Shown: positions 17,174 to 26,199 of the stretch, piece after piece | How positions within the stretch are numbered: the first letter of the stretch is position 1 | Layout: the number at the start of each line of letters is the position of its first letter | DNA from: Fidelibacterota bacterium | Lineage (GTDB): Bacteria > Fidelibacterota > Marinisomatia > Marinisomatales > TCS55 | Assembly: GCA_014239435.1 (NCBI GenBank) | Contig: JAAZYX010000026.1 | Coordinates: 1-64,000 of the forward strand | Length of the DNA: 64,000 nt | Direction: 5' to 3' | Translations under genes and position numbers: made by a program | The notes under the pieces: model-generated | The model's database searches: none | What the model saw: the letters and a program-made list of their open reading frames with translations, nothing else | Told to the model about the DNA's origin: nothing

Positions 17174-17207
17174 ATTGTAGGGGATGCAATAATGCGTCCC
17201 CTACAAT
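17174..17207. repeat. REP-like hairpin
   Basis: A 15-bp stem (ATTGTAGGGGATGCA with TGCGTCCCCTACAAT, one G-U-compatible mismatch) with an ATAA loop starts three bases after the helicase stop codon. Hairpins of the GTAGGGG...CCCCTAC type are typical intergenic REP-like elements and this one directly abuts a REP-associated transposase remnant. It lacks a T-tract, so terminator activity is uncertain. Confidence 0.8.
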
Positions 17208-17464
17208 CGATGGATTGGACCAAAATGTTGGTGCCAAAAATCATCCATGGATATAAATCGTGCGTAACCCGAAATGTCCGTAAACAATTCGGTACATCAC
17301 CGTTCGAATGGCAACGTTCTTATTACGATCATGTGATTAGAGATGAGAACGGATTGGAACACATTCGGTCTTATGTAAAATTCAATCCAAAAAATTGGAA
17401 AAAGGAAAAAAACCAAGATCGTGTAATTACGCCACCAAACTCTCTTCCCCGCTCTCGCGGATAA
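17207..17464 (+). pseudogene. Remnant of a REP-associated tyrosine transposase (RAYT, Y1 family)
   Basis: The reading frame encodes only the C-terminal part of a Y1-type transposase: VPKIIHGYKSCVTRNVRKQF, then FEWQRSYYDHVIRDE and HIRSYVKFNPKNW, the conserved tyrosine-helix region and family terminus of RAYTs. The N-terminal half, with the metal-binding HUH motif, is absent, replaced by the hairpin at 17174-17207 and the helicase 3' end. The last ~20 codons run into the convergent SLC12 gene and are probably read-through. RAYTs mobilise or domesticate REP palindromes; this copy cannot be active. Confidence 0.8.
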
Positions 17465-19613
17465 AAAGGCAGGTCGTCTTCGCCAGTTCAGCGGCTTTGC
17501 GCATAAGGTCAAGGTCCAGCACTTCGGGAATGCCGAAAATGTTGATGTCGGCTTCGCTTCCGGTGGGTATTTGCTCAAAGAATTCTCCCACTTTCACAGT
17601 AATACTCGTATCCAATGGAAGCCTCGCAACCGATGCAATTGCCCTGAGGCGTTTCCGTGCGCGCCCGACTTTTTCAGCATCTTCAGCGGTATGGACCAGA
17701 TTTAAGTATCCTTTCCAGTTCCGCTCAAGTTGAAGTCCCATCAAAACAGATAAATTCCTGTTCGGGCTTTTGGTTCCGAGCCAAAGATTGATTTTTTGCT
17801 TTTCGCCCAGGCCTTTTTCCGGGTGCATTTTGACCACCACAATTCCCATACCTTCCCGCGAGGCTATGGACATCAGAGCCTCGAGCCGTTCATTCTTCCC
17901 GGGTTCGTCGCTCATGCTCAAAAACATGATGTTTGGCGGCAGAGGCATGCCTCTCAGCGATTGGGTAGCAATGGAAATTCCTTCGAGAAATTCATTTGCC
18001 TCGATTACGGTGTGAACCGTAAGAATGCCTTCATCCTGCATGGGCTTTGTTACGGCTTTCAGAGCGGCTTCCATATCTTCTTCGGACTGTTGCGAAGTAA
18101 CGTGTTCCCTTCCAAAATAATGTCCTACCCACTTACCAATGTGTTCCGAGACCGTTCTTTTAAGTACCCGTACACTAAAAATCCGCGCGCTTCCCCGCGG
18201 GAAAACAATGTCCCTTACAAGGCTTAAACGCTCTTCCCATTGTTCAGGGTTTTCTACGGGAATCATCAGATTTGGCTTCCAGCTTTTGGCGCTTTTTGGA
18301 ACGTGGTAGCCCATTCGAATTGCCCATTCTGCAACCGCGGTAAAAAATCCCTGGCGCACATCGCCCCATGGTGCTTGATGGCCCAGCCGAATCTGCCACG
18401 CAAAAACAAGGATAATGACAAAAATGGAAACTACCGCAAATACCGGATTGATCAGAAACATCGCAATCGTACACCACGCGGCTCCAATGAATGGAACAAT
18501 AACCGGGACATCAAAACTCGGCCGGTAAGAGGTAATCCCTGTTTTTTTCTCGATCAAAACGGCAAGATTGATGGCGCCATAGGTAATCAGGAAAAACATG
18601 GTTAAAAGGGGTGCAATCGTATTCAAATCGCCAAAAACCAACGCAACCTCTACGATAAGTCCGGTAAACAGGATGGCGATCTGCGGTTCGCCGTTCTTAC
18701 TGCGCTGTGCAAAATACTTTCCAAGCGGAACAACTTTATTCTGCCCCAAGGCTAACAAGGTTCTCGGTCCGCCGACAACGGCGCCAAGAGCCGAAGATAA
18801 GGTTGCCCCAAGGATAGCGCCCAAAATTACCCATCGCCATTTTGAAATATCCAGCATCACCATATAATTGGACCGAAGCGTTTCGCTGTCAACGGTTGCG
18901 CTCAGCCAATACGCAATGCCCACATACACGACAAATGAAATTGCTATGGAAGACAGGATTCCATTTCTCAAACTCGTTTTCGGATCTTTGAGTTCTCCGG
19001 ACATCGCTGCGCCGGCTTCTATGCCGGTAACCGCCGGAAAAAATATTGCGAACACAGCCCAGAAAGGTGCATTTTCGTATCCGCCCCACAAGAGAACCTG
19101 CGATTCAGACCCCTGCTGACCGGCAAAAAGTGATACAAATGAAAATCCTATTAGAAACATGATTCCATACTGAAGCCGCATCGCGATCCGCGCTGAAATC
19201 AGAGATGTTGTAATCAGTAAGGCAAGCACAGATGAAGATACAATCAGCGGATCGTGATCCGGGAAAATGGCGATCCAGCCTTCGGTAAATCCGACGATGT
19301 ACATCGCAGCACCAAGCGCTTGAGAAAGATACAGCGGAAGGCCGACTGCGCCGCCGATCTCAAGTCCGAGTGATCGCGAAATGATAGCATAACTTCCGCC
19401 GTCACCAATTTTGATATTGGAACTCATGGAAGCGATAGCAAGACCCGTTGTTACGGTAACGACTTTCGCCAGCAGAATGATAATCAGCGCACCGCCGAAA
19501 CCGGCATTCCCCACGACCCAGCCCAGCCGCAAGTACATGATGACACCAAGAATCGTGAGAATGGTCGGCGTGAAAACGCCTTCAAATGTTCCGAAGCGGC
19601 GCCGGGTACTCAT
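17427..19613 (-). CDS. SLC12-type cation-chloride cotransporter / APC-superfamily permease
   Basis: A 728-residue protein. Residues ~1-430 form a 12-helix APC-fold transporter; the opening RRFGTFEGVFTPTILTILG, IMYLRLGWVVG and GDGGSYAIISRSLG closely follow the signature of the Na-K-Cl/K-Cl cotransporter family rather than amino-acid permeases. Residues ~450-728 form a soluble cytoplasmic C-terminal region, also typical of that family. It probably moves K+ or Na+ with chloride, but substrate is not provable from sequence. Its 3' end overlaps the RAYT remnant in the opposite direction. Confidence 0.85.
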   Translation of the reverse strand: MSTRRRFGTFEGVFTPTILTILGVIMYLRLGWVVGNAGFGGALIIILLAKVVTVTTGLAIASMSSNIKIGDGGSYAIISRSLGLEIGGAVGLPLYLSQALGAAMYIVGFTEGWIAIFPDHDPLIVSSSVLALLITTSLISARIAMRLQYGIMFLIGFSFVSLFAGQQGSESQVLLWGGYENAPFWAVFAIFFPAVTGIEAGAAMSGELKDPKTSLRNGILSSIAISFVVYVGIAYWLSATVDSETLRSNYMVMLDISKWRWVILGAILGATLSSALGAVVGGPRTLLALGQNKVVPLGKYFAQRSKNGEPQIAILFTGLIVEVALVFGDLNTIAPLLTMFFLITYGAINLAVLIEKKTGITSYRPSFDVPVIVPFIGAAWCTIAMFLINPVFAVVSIFVIILVFAWQIRLGHQAPWGDVRQGFFTAVAEWAIRMGYHVPKSAKSWKPNLMIPVENPEQWEERLSLVRDIVFPRGSARIFSVRVLKRTVSEHIGKWVGHYFGREHVTSQQSEEDMEAALKAVTKPMQDEGILTVHTVIEANEFLEGISIATQSLRGMPLPPNIMFLSMSDEPGKNERLEALMSIASREGMGIVVVKMHPEKGLGEKQKINLWLGTKSPNRNLSVLMGLQLERNWKGYLNLVHTAEDAEKVGRARKRLRAIASVARLPLDTSITVKVGEFFEQIPTGSEADINIFGIPEVLDLDLMRKAAELAKTTCLFIRESGEESLVA

Positions 19614-19658
19614 AAAATCATAAAACCTGAGTGCAGGTCATAGTCAATGATGATTTAA

Positions 19659-20108
19659 TCAGTTTTTGGCCATTACAAATTCAAGGACGCCTTTGAATTT
19701 GTTCCCCTTAATAATGGCCTTTTTCGGCTGCGTCGAATCCGTAACCGCTTGGGTTGTAACAAGCACAGTGTTTCCGGTAAATGTATAGGGTGTTACCACC
19801 GAATCCGAAACGGTATAAATGGTCGCCCAAACTGTATCCGTGCCGGACCATTCTGTGATGGACACCGTGGTTGTAATCACATCTGATGAGTCTGTTGATA
19901 GAGTTAAATCATAGGTTTCCTCAAAAGAATATTTATCTCCCTTAAGGATAAATGAAAAAATCGATGCCGTATTCACGACAAACGGCAAATCTTCCACCAA
20001 TCCGTCTTCCGGCTCTGCCGGTCCGACGCAGGCAACTGTGAGAGACAGCATGATTAGAAATGTCATTCTGAATCCTTGAAAATTCCGAGGGCGAAAAATC
20101 TCAATCAT
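19659..20108 (-). CDS. Small lipoprotein of unknown function
   Basis: A 149-residue protein with a basic n-region (RPRNFQGFR), hydrophobic core and lipobox LTVAC (Cys ~27). The mature part is Thr/Ser/Val-rich and beta-like (TTVSITEWSGTDTVWATIYTV), ending FKGVLEFVMAKN. I do not recognise a family; small lipocalin-like or immunoglobulin-like FCB lipoproteins look similar. The start overlaps the rmuC stop as ATGA, so it is coupled to rmuC, with no obvious functional link. Confidence 0.65.
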   Translation of the reverse strand: MIEIFRPRNFQGFRMTFLIMLSLTVACVGPAEPEDGLVEDLPFVVNTASIFSFILKGDKYSFEETYDLTLSTDSSDVITTTVSITEWSGTDTVWATIYTVSDSVVTPYTFTGNTVLVTTQAVTDSTQPKKAIIKGNKFKGVLEFVMAKN

Positions 20109-21217
20109 TCTACTTCCTCCGGAAGTTCTTTTGGGCCCGAATCATCGGTCAGTCCAATCTGAAGGTCTTCAATTTTTTCCATGGGTTTTTCTAACGCACG
20201 CAGACGCGGTCCGCTCAAATCCTCATAATGGTTAGCAATTGTTCCCAATGTTTTACCAAGCTTTGTAAGCTGCTCGGTAAATTTCCCCCATTGTTCCCGA
20301 AAAGTATTTACCAGTTTTTGCATTTCCCCTGCCTTTTGTTCCATATGGAAATTTGAAACTGCCTGCCGAATTAACGATAAAAATGCATACAAGGTAACCG
20401 GCGAACAGAGCAGAATTTTCTTACCCAAAGAAAAATCAATTAAGTCGCCGTCTTCCTGATTCAAAAAGGAATAAATACTTTCATTCGGAATAAACATCAG
20501 TACATAATCTACGGTACCGGCATTTGGATCGATGTAAGATCTTCCTGAAATTTCCTTTATATGCTTTCGCACATCTTTTAGAAAGGATTTCTTTTCGCTA
20601 TCCCTTTCAGATTCCACATCGGTAGCTAAATAATTTTCATAGTGTGTCAGCGGAAATTTCACATCCATATTGATGTGCTTTCCATCGGGAAGATTGAATT
20701 TAAAATCGGGGCGATCCTTGCCTTCTTGAGTTTGTTTCTCGTAATTAATGCCTTCAATAAGCCCAATAAATGAAAGAATATCCTCCACCATTCTTTCGCC
20801 CCACTGCCCGCGCGCCTGCGAGCTCGATAAAATCTGGCGCAGCCGCGAAGTTGTATCCGTAAGACTATCAATGCCTTTTTTGGACTCTTCCATTTGGCCC
20901 TTGAGTTCAGAAGTCGATGTTGTAAGTCCATCAAGATTTTTTTTCATTTCTTCCAAAGTGGAATCAATCAGTTTCTTTTTTTCATCTAGTTGCGAGTCCG
21001 AAGATTTCATCAGCTCTGCAAATTTGTTCTCAGCCAATTCAAAAAAGGATTTTTGGTTTTCGGTGAGTGCTTCTTTAGACAAGTTTCCGAAAACATCTTT
21101 GAGTTGGTCTACGCTCGTTTGTGCAGAGTCAATTTCTTTTTGGCGGACAAACCAAATAACGGCGGCGCCAATGATGAGTCCGATGATAAAAAATAAAATT
21201 CCTGATATTTCAGACAC
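20105..21217 (-). CDS. rmuC: DNA recombination protein RmuC
   Basis: A 370-residue protein with an N-terminal membrane helix (GILFFIIGLIIGAAVIWFV), a coiled coil (~residues 25-130) and the RmuC nuclease-like domain: QARGQWGERMVEDIL, RPDFKFNLPDGKHINMDVKFPL, and the C-terminal FREQWGKFTEQLTKLGKTL. RmuC limits inversions at short repeats. The start codon is GTG. It lies 3 bases after the acs stop codon and overlaps the downstream lipoprotein gene by 4 bases. Confidence 0.93.
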   Translation of the reverse strand: MSEISGILFFIIGLIIGAAVIWFVRQKEIDSAQTSVDQLKDVFGNLSKEALTENQKSFFELAENKFAELMKSSDSQLDEKKKLIDSTLEEMKKNLDGLTTSTSELKGQMEESKKGIDSLTDTTSRLRQILSSSQARGQWGERMVEDILSFIGLIEGINYEKQTQEGKDRPDFKFNLPDGKHINMDVKFPLTHYENYLATDVESERDSEKKSFLKDVRKHIKEISGRSYIDPNAGTVDYVLMFIPNESIYSFLNQEDGDLIDFSLGKKILLCSPVTLYAFLSLIRQAVSNFHMEQKAGEMQKLVNTFREQWGKFTEQLTKLGKTLGTIANHYEDLSGPRLRALEKPMEKIEDLQIGLTDDSGPKELPEEVE

Positions 21218-21220
21218 GTT

Positions 21221-23158
21221 CTATACCCTTTCCTTAACAAGCGATTCCACAACGGACGGATCCGCAAGAGTGGAAATATCCCCGAGGTCATCTACATCAC
21301 CTTCGGCAATTTTTCTTAAGATTCGCCTCATTATTTTTCCCGAACGAGTTTTCGGGAGCGCTGGTGTAAACTGAATTTTATCCGGTTTGACATGCGGCCC
21401 AATATCCGCAATAACCGATTGGCGAATTTTTTCCGCAAGCGTTTCATTACCGTCCACTCCCGTCATTGGAGTTACAAATGCATAAATTCCCTGACCTTTA
21501 ATGTCATGCGGAAATCCAACAACTGCTGCTTCTGCCACGCCATCCGCTTTTCCGATGCCACCTTCTACTTCCGCGGTTCCGATGCGGTGGCCGGATACAT
21601 TCAGCACATCGTCAACTCGGCCGGTGATATAATAATAACCTTCATCATCTCTCCGTGCGCCGTCGCCTGTAAAATAATATCCCGGAAATTGTGAGAAATA
21701 CGTTTCAATAAATCTATCATGATCTCCATAAATAGTTCGCATTTGCCCCGGCCAGCTATGCTTGATGGCGAGTAATCCTGAAACATCATTTCCTTCAATT
21801 TCATGACCATCTTCCGTCATCAAAACCGGTTCAATACCGAAAAATGGAAAGGTAGCGGATCCGGGTTTTAACGGAGTAGCGCCCGGCAATGGTGTAATGA
21901 GAATTCCACCGGTTTCGGTCTGCCACCATGTATCCACAATCGGGCAATTTCCTTTTCCGACAATATTGCAATACCAGTTCCATTCCGGCTCTTTGATCGG
22001 CTCACCGACCGTTCCTAAAAGTCTCAGCGAAGAAAGATCGCGCGAGGTAACAGGTTCGTTTCCTTCCTTCATCAGCGCTCGAAGCGCGGTGGGCGCCGTG
22101 TAAAAAAGAGTAACTTTGTGTTTGTCCACCACATCCCAAAAGCGGCCAAAATCGGGATAATTCGGAACACCTTCAAACATGACGGACACGGCGCAGTTGG
22201 CAAGCGGACCGTACACAATGTAAGAATGGCCCGTAATCCAGCCGATATCCGCTGTACACCAATAGATATCGTCCTCATGGTAATCAAAAATAATTTGATG
22301 CGTGTAGGCCGCATATACGAGGTAACCGCCGGTCGTGTGGAGCACGCCTTTGGGCTTTCCCGTTGAACCGGATGTATAGAGGATAAACAGTGGATCCTCA
22401 GAATCCATTGGCTCCGGTGCGCACACAGCATCTGCCGTGTCCATTTTTTCGTGCCACCAACTATCGCGATCGCTTTGCATTTTAATGGTTTCGCCTGTTC
22501 GTTTTACCACAAGAACATGTTCGATTGACGGCGTTTCCGCCACTGCTTTATCTGCGTTGATTTTCATGGGAATATTCTGCTTTGTCCCGCGGACGCCGGT
22601 ATCCTGCGTTATCAGCAGTTTGCATTCGGAATCATTGATGCGGTCCCGAAGTGCATCGGCGCTGAATGCACCAAACACCACGGAATGGACCGCGCCGATG
22701 CGCGCGCACGCCAGCATCGAAATTGGAAGTTGCGGAACCATCTGCATATACATGCACACCCTGTCGCCTTTTTGGATGCCGATTCCTTTTAGAACATTGG
22801 CGCATTTTTGCACTTCGGTCAGGAGTTCCGAGTATGTAAAAGACTGATCTTCCTCAGGATTATTCCCCTCCCAAATCAAGGCCGTTTTACCGCCATTCCC
22901 TTCTGCAACATGCCGATCGAGACAATTGGCGCTTACATTCAGTTTTCCGTTTTTGAACCAGCGTATTTTCCCGTTTACAAAATCCTCTTCTTTGACCTCA
23001 TCCCACTTTTTAATCCATTCCATCCGGCCTGCAATTCCTGTCCAAAATGATTCCGGACTGTCTTTGGATTTTCTGTAAATGAGTTTGTACTGAGGAAGGC
23101 TATTAACGTGTGCATCTTCAGACCATTCTCTGGATGGCGTAAAAACAGGTTTTGTCAT
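21221..23158 (-). CDS. acs: Acetyl-CoA synthetase (AMP-forming)
   Basis: Converts acetate, CoA and ATP to acetyl-CoA, AMP and pyrophosphate. A 645-residue protein with the adenylate-forming motifs [11 protein letters not shown] (~261-271), [25 protein letters not shown] and [14 protein letters not shown], and the C-terminal lysine (~608) in [10 protein letters not shown], the residue whose acetylation silences Acs in other bacteria. Length and motif order are those of true acetyl-CoA synthetase rather than other acyl-CoA synthetases. It follows pepA with a 6-base gap. Confidence 0.97.
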   Translation of the reverse strand: MTKPVFTPSREWSEDAHVNSLPQYKLIYRKSKDSPESFWTGIAGRMEWIKKWDEVKEEDFVNGKIRWFKNGKLNVSANCLDRHVAEGNGGKTALIWEGNNPEEDQSFTYSELLTEVQKCANVLKGIGIQKGDRVCMYMQMVPQLPISMLACARIGAVHSVVFGAFSADALRDRINDSECKLLITQDTGVRGTKQNIPMKINADKAVAETPSIEHVLVVKRTGETIKMQSDRDSWWHEKMDTADAVCAPEPMDSEDPLFILYTSGSTGKPKGVLHTTGGYLVYAAYTHQIIFDYHEDDIYWCTADIGWITGHSYIVYGPLANCAVSVMFEGVPNYPDFGRFWDVVDKHKVTLFYTAPTALRALMKEGNEPVTSRDLSSLRLLGTVGEPIKEPEWNWYCNIVGKGNCPIVDTWWQTETGGILITPLPGATPLKPGSATFPFFGIEPVLMTEDGHEIEGNDVSGLLAIKHSWPGQMRTIYGDHDRFIETYFSQFPGYYFTGDGARRDDEGYYYITGRVDDVLNVSGHRIGTAEVEGGIGKADGVAEAAVVGFPHDIKGQGIYAFVTPMTGVDGNETLAEKIRQSVIADIGPHVKPDKIQFTPALPKTRSGKIMRRILRKIAEGDVDDLGDISTLADPSVVESLVKERV

Positions 23159-23164
23159 TACAGA

Positions 23165-24631
23165 TTACGCGCCGATCACGTCCAGCGCTGTCCGTATGAT
23201 TTCTCCCGTTGCGCCTTGCTTATAAAAATAGGACCTTTTGCGGTCTCCCCACGCCGTGCCGGCAATATCGAAATGTACCCACGGAATTCCTTCTCCAACG
23301 AATTCTTTCAAAAACGCCGCACCTGCGATTGTGCCCGCCTGCATCGGCTTTCCGATATTTTTTACATCGGCGATGTCCGATTTCACATGCGCGCAGAATT
23401 CATCCCACAGCGGAAGTTCCCACACCTTTTCGCCCGTTTTTTCGGATGAATTTTTCACACGTTCCATCAATTTCGGATTCGTGCCTAATACGCCGGTGGC
23501 TTCATGCCCAAGCGCAACCAAAACTGCGCCTGTGAGTGTGGCGAAATCCAAAATGAACGCAGGTTCATAGTGTTTGCTAGCATAAGAAAGTCCGTCAGAA
23601 AGAACATTCCGTCCTTCGGCGTCGGTGTTCAGGACTTCAATGGTTTTTCCGTTGTACGCAGTCAGGATGTCGCCCGGTTTACAGGCTTTTCCGCCGCTGA
23701 GATTTTCCGTTGCGGCAATGATGCCGACTACATTCATTTTCGGCTTCAGTCCTGCGAGTGTTTTCATTATGCCCAAAACAGTCCCGGCACCGCACATGTC
23801 AAACTTCATTTCATCCATTTTCGAGGCGGGCTTAATGGAAATACCTCCCGAATCAAATGTGATGCCTTTCCCAATGACAATCTTCGGTTTTTGGGATTTT
23901 TTCCCTTTCATATATTCGAGCACGATGAATTTTGGCGGTTCGCTCGTTCCCGCGGCAACTCCGGCAAGTCCTCCCATTCCCATTTCAGTAAATTCTTCTC
24001 GGTCAAACACCGTCAGTTTCATATTGCCTTCTTTGGCGATTGCCGCAGCAGTTTCCGCCAGTTTTGTCGGTGTCGTCACATTGCCCGGATGGTTTTCCAA
24101 ATCACGTGCCAAACACACCGCATTGGCAATGACGGAACCTTTTTCCATTCCGCCTTTATTCCCACCAATAACCGAAATAGCAGAAAGCTCAAACTGATCC
24201 GTGTCCGTTGTGTGATAATCTAAAAACTGATAGCTGCCGAGAATCAAGCCTTCCGCCAGCGCTTGACCGGCATATTTTGTATTATCATCGCCAAAAGCTT
24301 CAACGAGAACCTGGTTCAATTTCCTGCCGATCGCTGCTTTAGCCGCGGATCCGCCTGCGCTTCGAATGGCTTCCGCATTGAAATCTTTTTTCTTCCCCAA
24401 TCCAACCACCAGAACACGGTTTGATTCGCCGTAGAAAATAGCTGTTTCCCCGGATTTCCCCTTCAAATCCCCGCTCTTCATGGCATTTGATATTTGTCCA
24501 CCGATGGCTTCATCAGCGGATTTCCCGCGTGGAGACAGTCCGCCGCTCTCAAATAATCCGAAAGCAAAAATGTCCGCCTCCGCGTCCTGCCAGTCTCCGG
24601 AAATATGGGTAATCGTTTTTACATGTGCCAT
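23165..24631 (-). CDS. pepA: Leucyl aminopeptidase (M17)
   Basis: A 488-residue M17 metallopeptidase that removes N-terminal residues from peptides in the cytoplasm; hexamer with two metal ions. The catalytic half shows GKGITFDSGGISIKPASKM, KFDMCGAG and the family signature NTDAEGR (residues 335-341). The N-terminal half is the variable macro-like domain. A strong Shine-Dalgarno (AAAGGAG) stands 8 bases before the ATG. It appears to head the pepA-acs-rmuC-lipoprotein run. Confidence 0.96.
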   Translation of the reverse strand: MAHVKTITHISGDWQDAEADIFAFGLFESGGLSPRGKSADEAIGGQISNAMKSGDLKGKSGETAIFYGESNRVLVVGLGKKKDFNAEAIRSAGGSAAKAAIGRKLNQVLVEAFGDDNTKYAGQALAEGLILGSYQFLDYHTTDTDQFELSAISVIGGNKGGMEKGSVIANAVCLARDLENHPGNVTTPTKLAETAAAIAKEGNMKLTVFDREEFTEMGMGGLAGVAAGTSEPPKFIVLEYMKGKKSQKPKIVIGKGITFDSGGISIKPASKMDEMKFDMCGAGTVLGIMKTLAGLKPKMNVVGIIAATENLSGGKACKPGDILTAYNGKTIEVLNTDAEGRNVLSDGLSYASKHYEPAFILDFATLTGAVLVALGHEATGVLGTNPKLMERVKNSSEKTGEKVWELPLWDEFCAHVKSDIADVKNIGKPMQAGTIAGAAFLKEFVGEGIPWVHFDIAGTAWGDRKRSYFYKQGATGEIIRTALDVIGA

Positions 24632-24700
24632 AAAGTCACTCCTTTACTAAAGATGAAAAATTGAATTCTTTGTGAGCATAAAAGTTAGGTTCGTCCTGTA

Positions 24701-25210
24701 TTATTCCTCAACGGAAATGTTTGCAGTTTCAAGCGAATCAACATTTGAAGAATCTGACGGTACGCGGTAATCAATTGTTTGAGGACGGTTAATTTCCCAA
24801 TGTGTTTCATCCACCAATTCTCTTTCTCGATATACCTTTAAGATGTGAGTGCCCTCCTGCATCTCAAACTTCATATTTTTGTGCGTCCACTTATGCGCAT
24901 CGTCCCACTCAAAAACGAGGCCATCATCCTCTACCCTGAATAATACGGGATGCAGCGGCACGAGGCGAACCTCAATGTCTAATTGTTTCGCAGCTGCAAT
25001 GATTACCTCGCCGGAAGATGTAACAAATCCCTTTTTTTCAAATCGAAATGTGTGGCGTCCGGTGTCAATCCGCGCCGTGTCAATGGGAGAATCGCCTAAT
25101 GCAATGCTGTCTAGGAAAACGGTGACCTCTAGCGGAATGGTTTTAATATTTACAACGGTTTGAGGATGTGCGGCTGCCAGTAATCCGAGAATGAAAATGA
25201 ACGGTTTCAC
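24701..25210 (-). CDS. PEGA-domain exported protein
   Basis: A 169-residue protein with a signal peptide (FILGLLAAAHPQ) and one PEGA domain: VNIKTIPLEVTVFLDSIALG, then DTGRHTFRFEKKGFV. PEGA domains are small beta-sheet modules of surface proteins and are often membrane-proximal. Start is GTG overlapping the upstream stop (GTGA), so it is coupled to the lipoprotein gene at 25207-25632. Function is unknown, probably structural or peptidoglycan-proximal in the envelope. Confidence 0.75.
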   Translation of the reverse strand: MKPFIFILGLLAAAHPQTVVNIKTIPLEVTVFLDSIALGDSPIDTARIDTGRHTFRFEKKGFVTSSGEVIIAAAKQLDIEVRLVPLHPVLFRVEDDGLVFEWDDAHKWTHKNMKFEMQEGTHILKVYRERELVDETHWEINRPQTIDYRVPSDSSNVDSLETANISVEE

Positions 25211-25632
25211 GGGATAGATATCGTCGGGAATTCAAACGCCGTATCGGACGGCGCCGAGAAAAAGTGATAAATGGGCTTGAATCCTCCGCCATGTGGCTGG
25301 ACCATCAAAAGATTCCCAAGTGAATCTTGGCTGAAAATGGAATGCGGTAGCAGAACGCGGAAAGAATCAGTGGGAAAAACTGTTGACTGATACATCGGCG
25401 CCGAAGGATTTCTGCGGTGCAAGAGTGAAATGTCTGCCGCGTGCGGACCTTCCTTCCATTCGAGAGGAACACGCAATTCAATCTCAGAAGCTGTGTAGCG
25501 CAATGCCATTACAGGATCGGCATCCAGAAGAATTGGCTCAGGAAACTTTTTGGTACCCAAAAAAGAACACCCCCAGAATTGGAGGTGCATTAATAATAGG
25601 ATGAGATAAGGGGATTGGGCGAATTTATTCAA
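25207..25632 (-). CDS. Putative small lipoprotein, unknown family
   Basis: A 141-residue protein beginning with a hydrophobic segment and a Cys at residue ~22 (LQFWGC), an imperfect lipobox. The remainder is mostly beta with proline-rich turns. The start is a TTG inside the 3' end of the thioesterase gene (8-base overlap). The compact overlaps with the thioesterase and PEGA genes suggest one transcript. I do not recognise the protein. Confidence 0.6.
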   Translation of the reverse strand: MNKFAQSPYLILLLMHLQFWGCSFLGTKKFPEPILLDADPVMALRYTASEIELRVPLEWKEGPHAADISLLHRRNPSAPMYQSTVFPTDSFRVLLPHSIFSQDSLGNLLMVQPHGGGFKPIYHFFSAPSDTAFEFPTISIP

Positions 25633-26020
25633 CCGTTTTCCCGTGTTTTAGTTTTTGGTATTTCCCATCGGCATCTTTCTTAACAGCCACCATCGTAATA
25701 ATGGCGGAACATGCGAGCCTGTTTCCGCGCTCTCGTCCTTCTGCAAATGCTTCCACTTTTATCGTAAAAGATGTGGTTCCTGCTTTTTCCACCGTGCTGA
25801 CAAAATTAACCCATTCACCCAAATATACCGGTTCTGAGAATTCAACTTTTTCAATGACAACGGTAACAGCACCCGACGATCCCGTTCCTTCCAAAAATCG
25901 ATACGATGCTTTGGCGGCAGCGAGATCCATCCACGATACCATTTTTCCACCGAATAGCGTTCCGATTACATTGATATGATCCGGCATAACGAGTTGTGAA
26001 TAGTTGGCTCTGTATATCAT
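25625..26020 (-). CDS. Acyl-CoA thioesterase, hotdog fold (YciA-like)
   Basis: A 131-residue single hotdog-domain protein. The N-terminal helix carries NVIGTLFGGKMVSWMDLAAA, the conserved Asn/Gly/Asp pattern of the BFIT/YciA acyl-CoA hydrolase clan, followed by the beta sheet with VEFSEPVYLGEWVNFVSTVEKAG. It probably hydrolyses medium or long acyl-CoA thioesters in the cytoplasm as a hexamer. First gene of the run leading to the lipoprotein and PEGA genes; a structured element lies just upstream at 26074-26138. Confidence 0.88.
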   Translation of the reverse strand: MIYRANYSQLVMPDHINVIGTLFGGKMVSWMDLAAAKASYRFLEGTGSSGAVTVVIEKVEFSEPVYLGEWVNFVSTVEKAGTTSFTIKVEAFAEGRERGNRLACSAIITMVAVKKDADGKYQKLKHGKTVE

Positions 26021-26073
26021 AATTTACTTTAAGTAATTAGTGTATTTTCCGTAATAATTTATTTTCAATCAAA

Positions 26074-26138
26074 AGCCCCGCCGAGTCACCCTCGAGAAAA
26101 ATTCTTTTCCCTGAAGAGCACGCCACACCAGCGGGGCT
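26074..26138 (-). ncRNA. Unassigned structured intergenic element
   Basis: AGCCCCGC and GCGGGGCT form an 8-bp closing stem 65 bases apart. Read on the minus strand, an inner hairpin GGGAAAA-GAAU-UUUUCUC lies inside, and the outer stem is followed by TTTT. It lies between the MFS transporter stop (26200) and the thioesterase start (26020). It could be the transporter's terminator with a long loop, a small RNA, or a copy of a dispersed repeat. I could not match it to a riboswitch or SRP/6S consensus. Confidence 0.4.
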
Positions 26139-26199
26139 AGGTTTAAAGTTTATAGGAAGAAAAATATACCGAACAACTGTTTTTTGAATATTCATTTTA

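Noticed and set aside
23504-24223. 239-codon open frame on the plus strand
   Set aside because: It is antisense to pepA, with no recognisable family, and pepA has clear catalytic motifs in the opposite strand.
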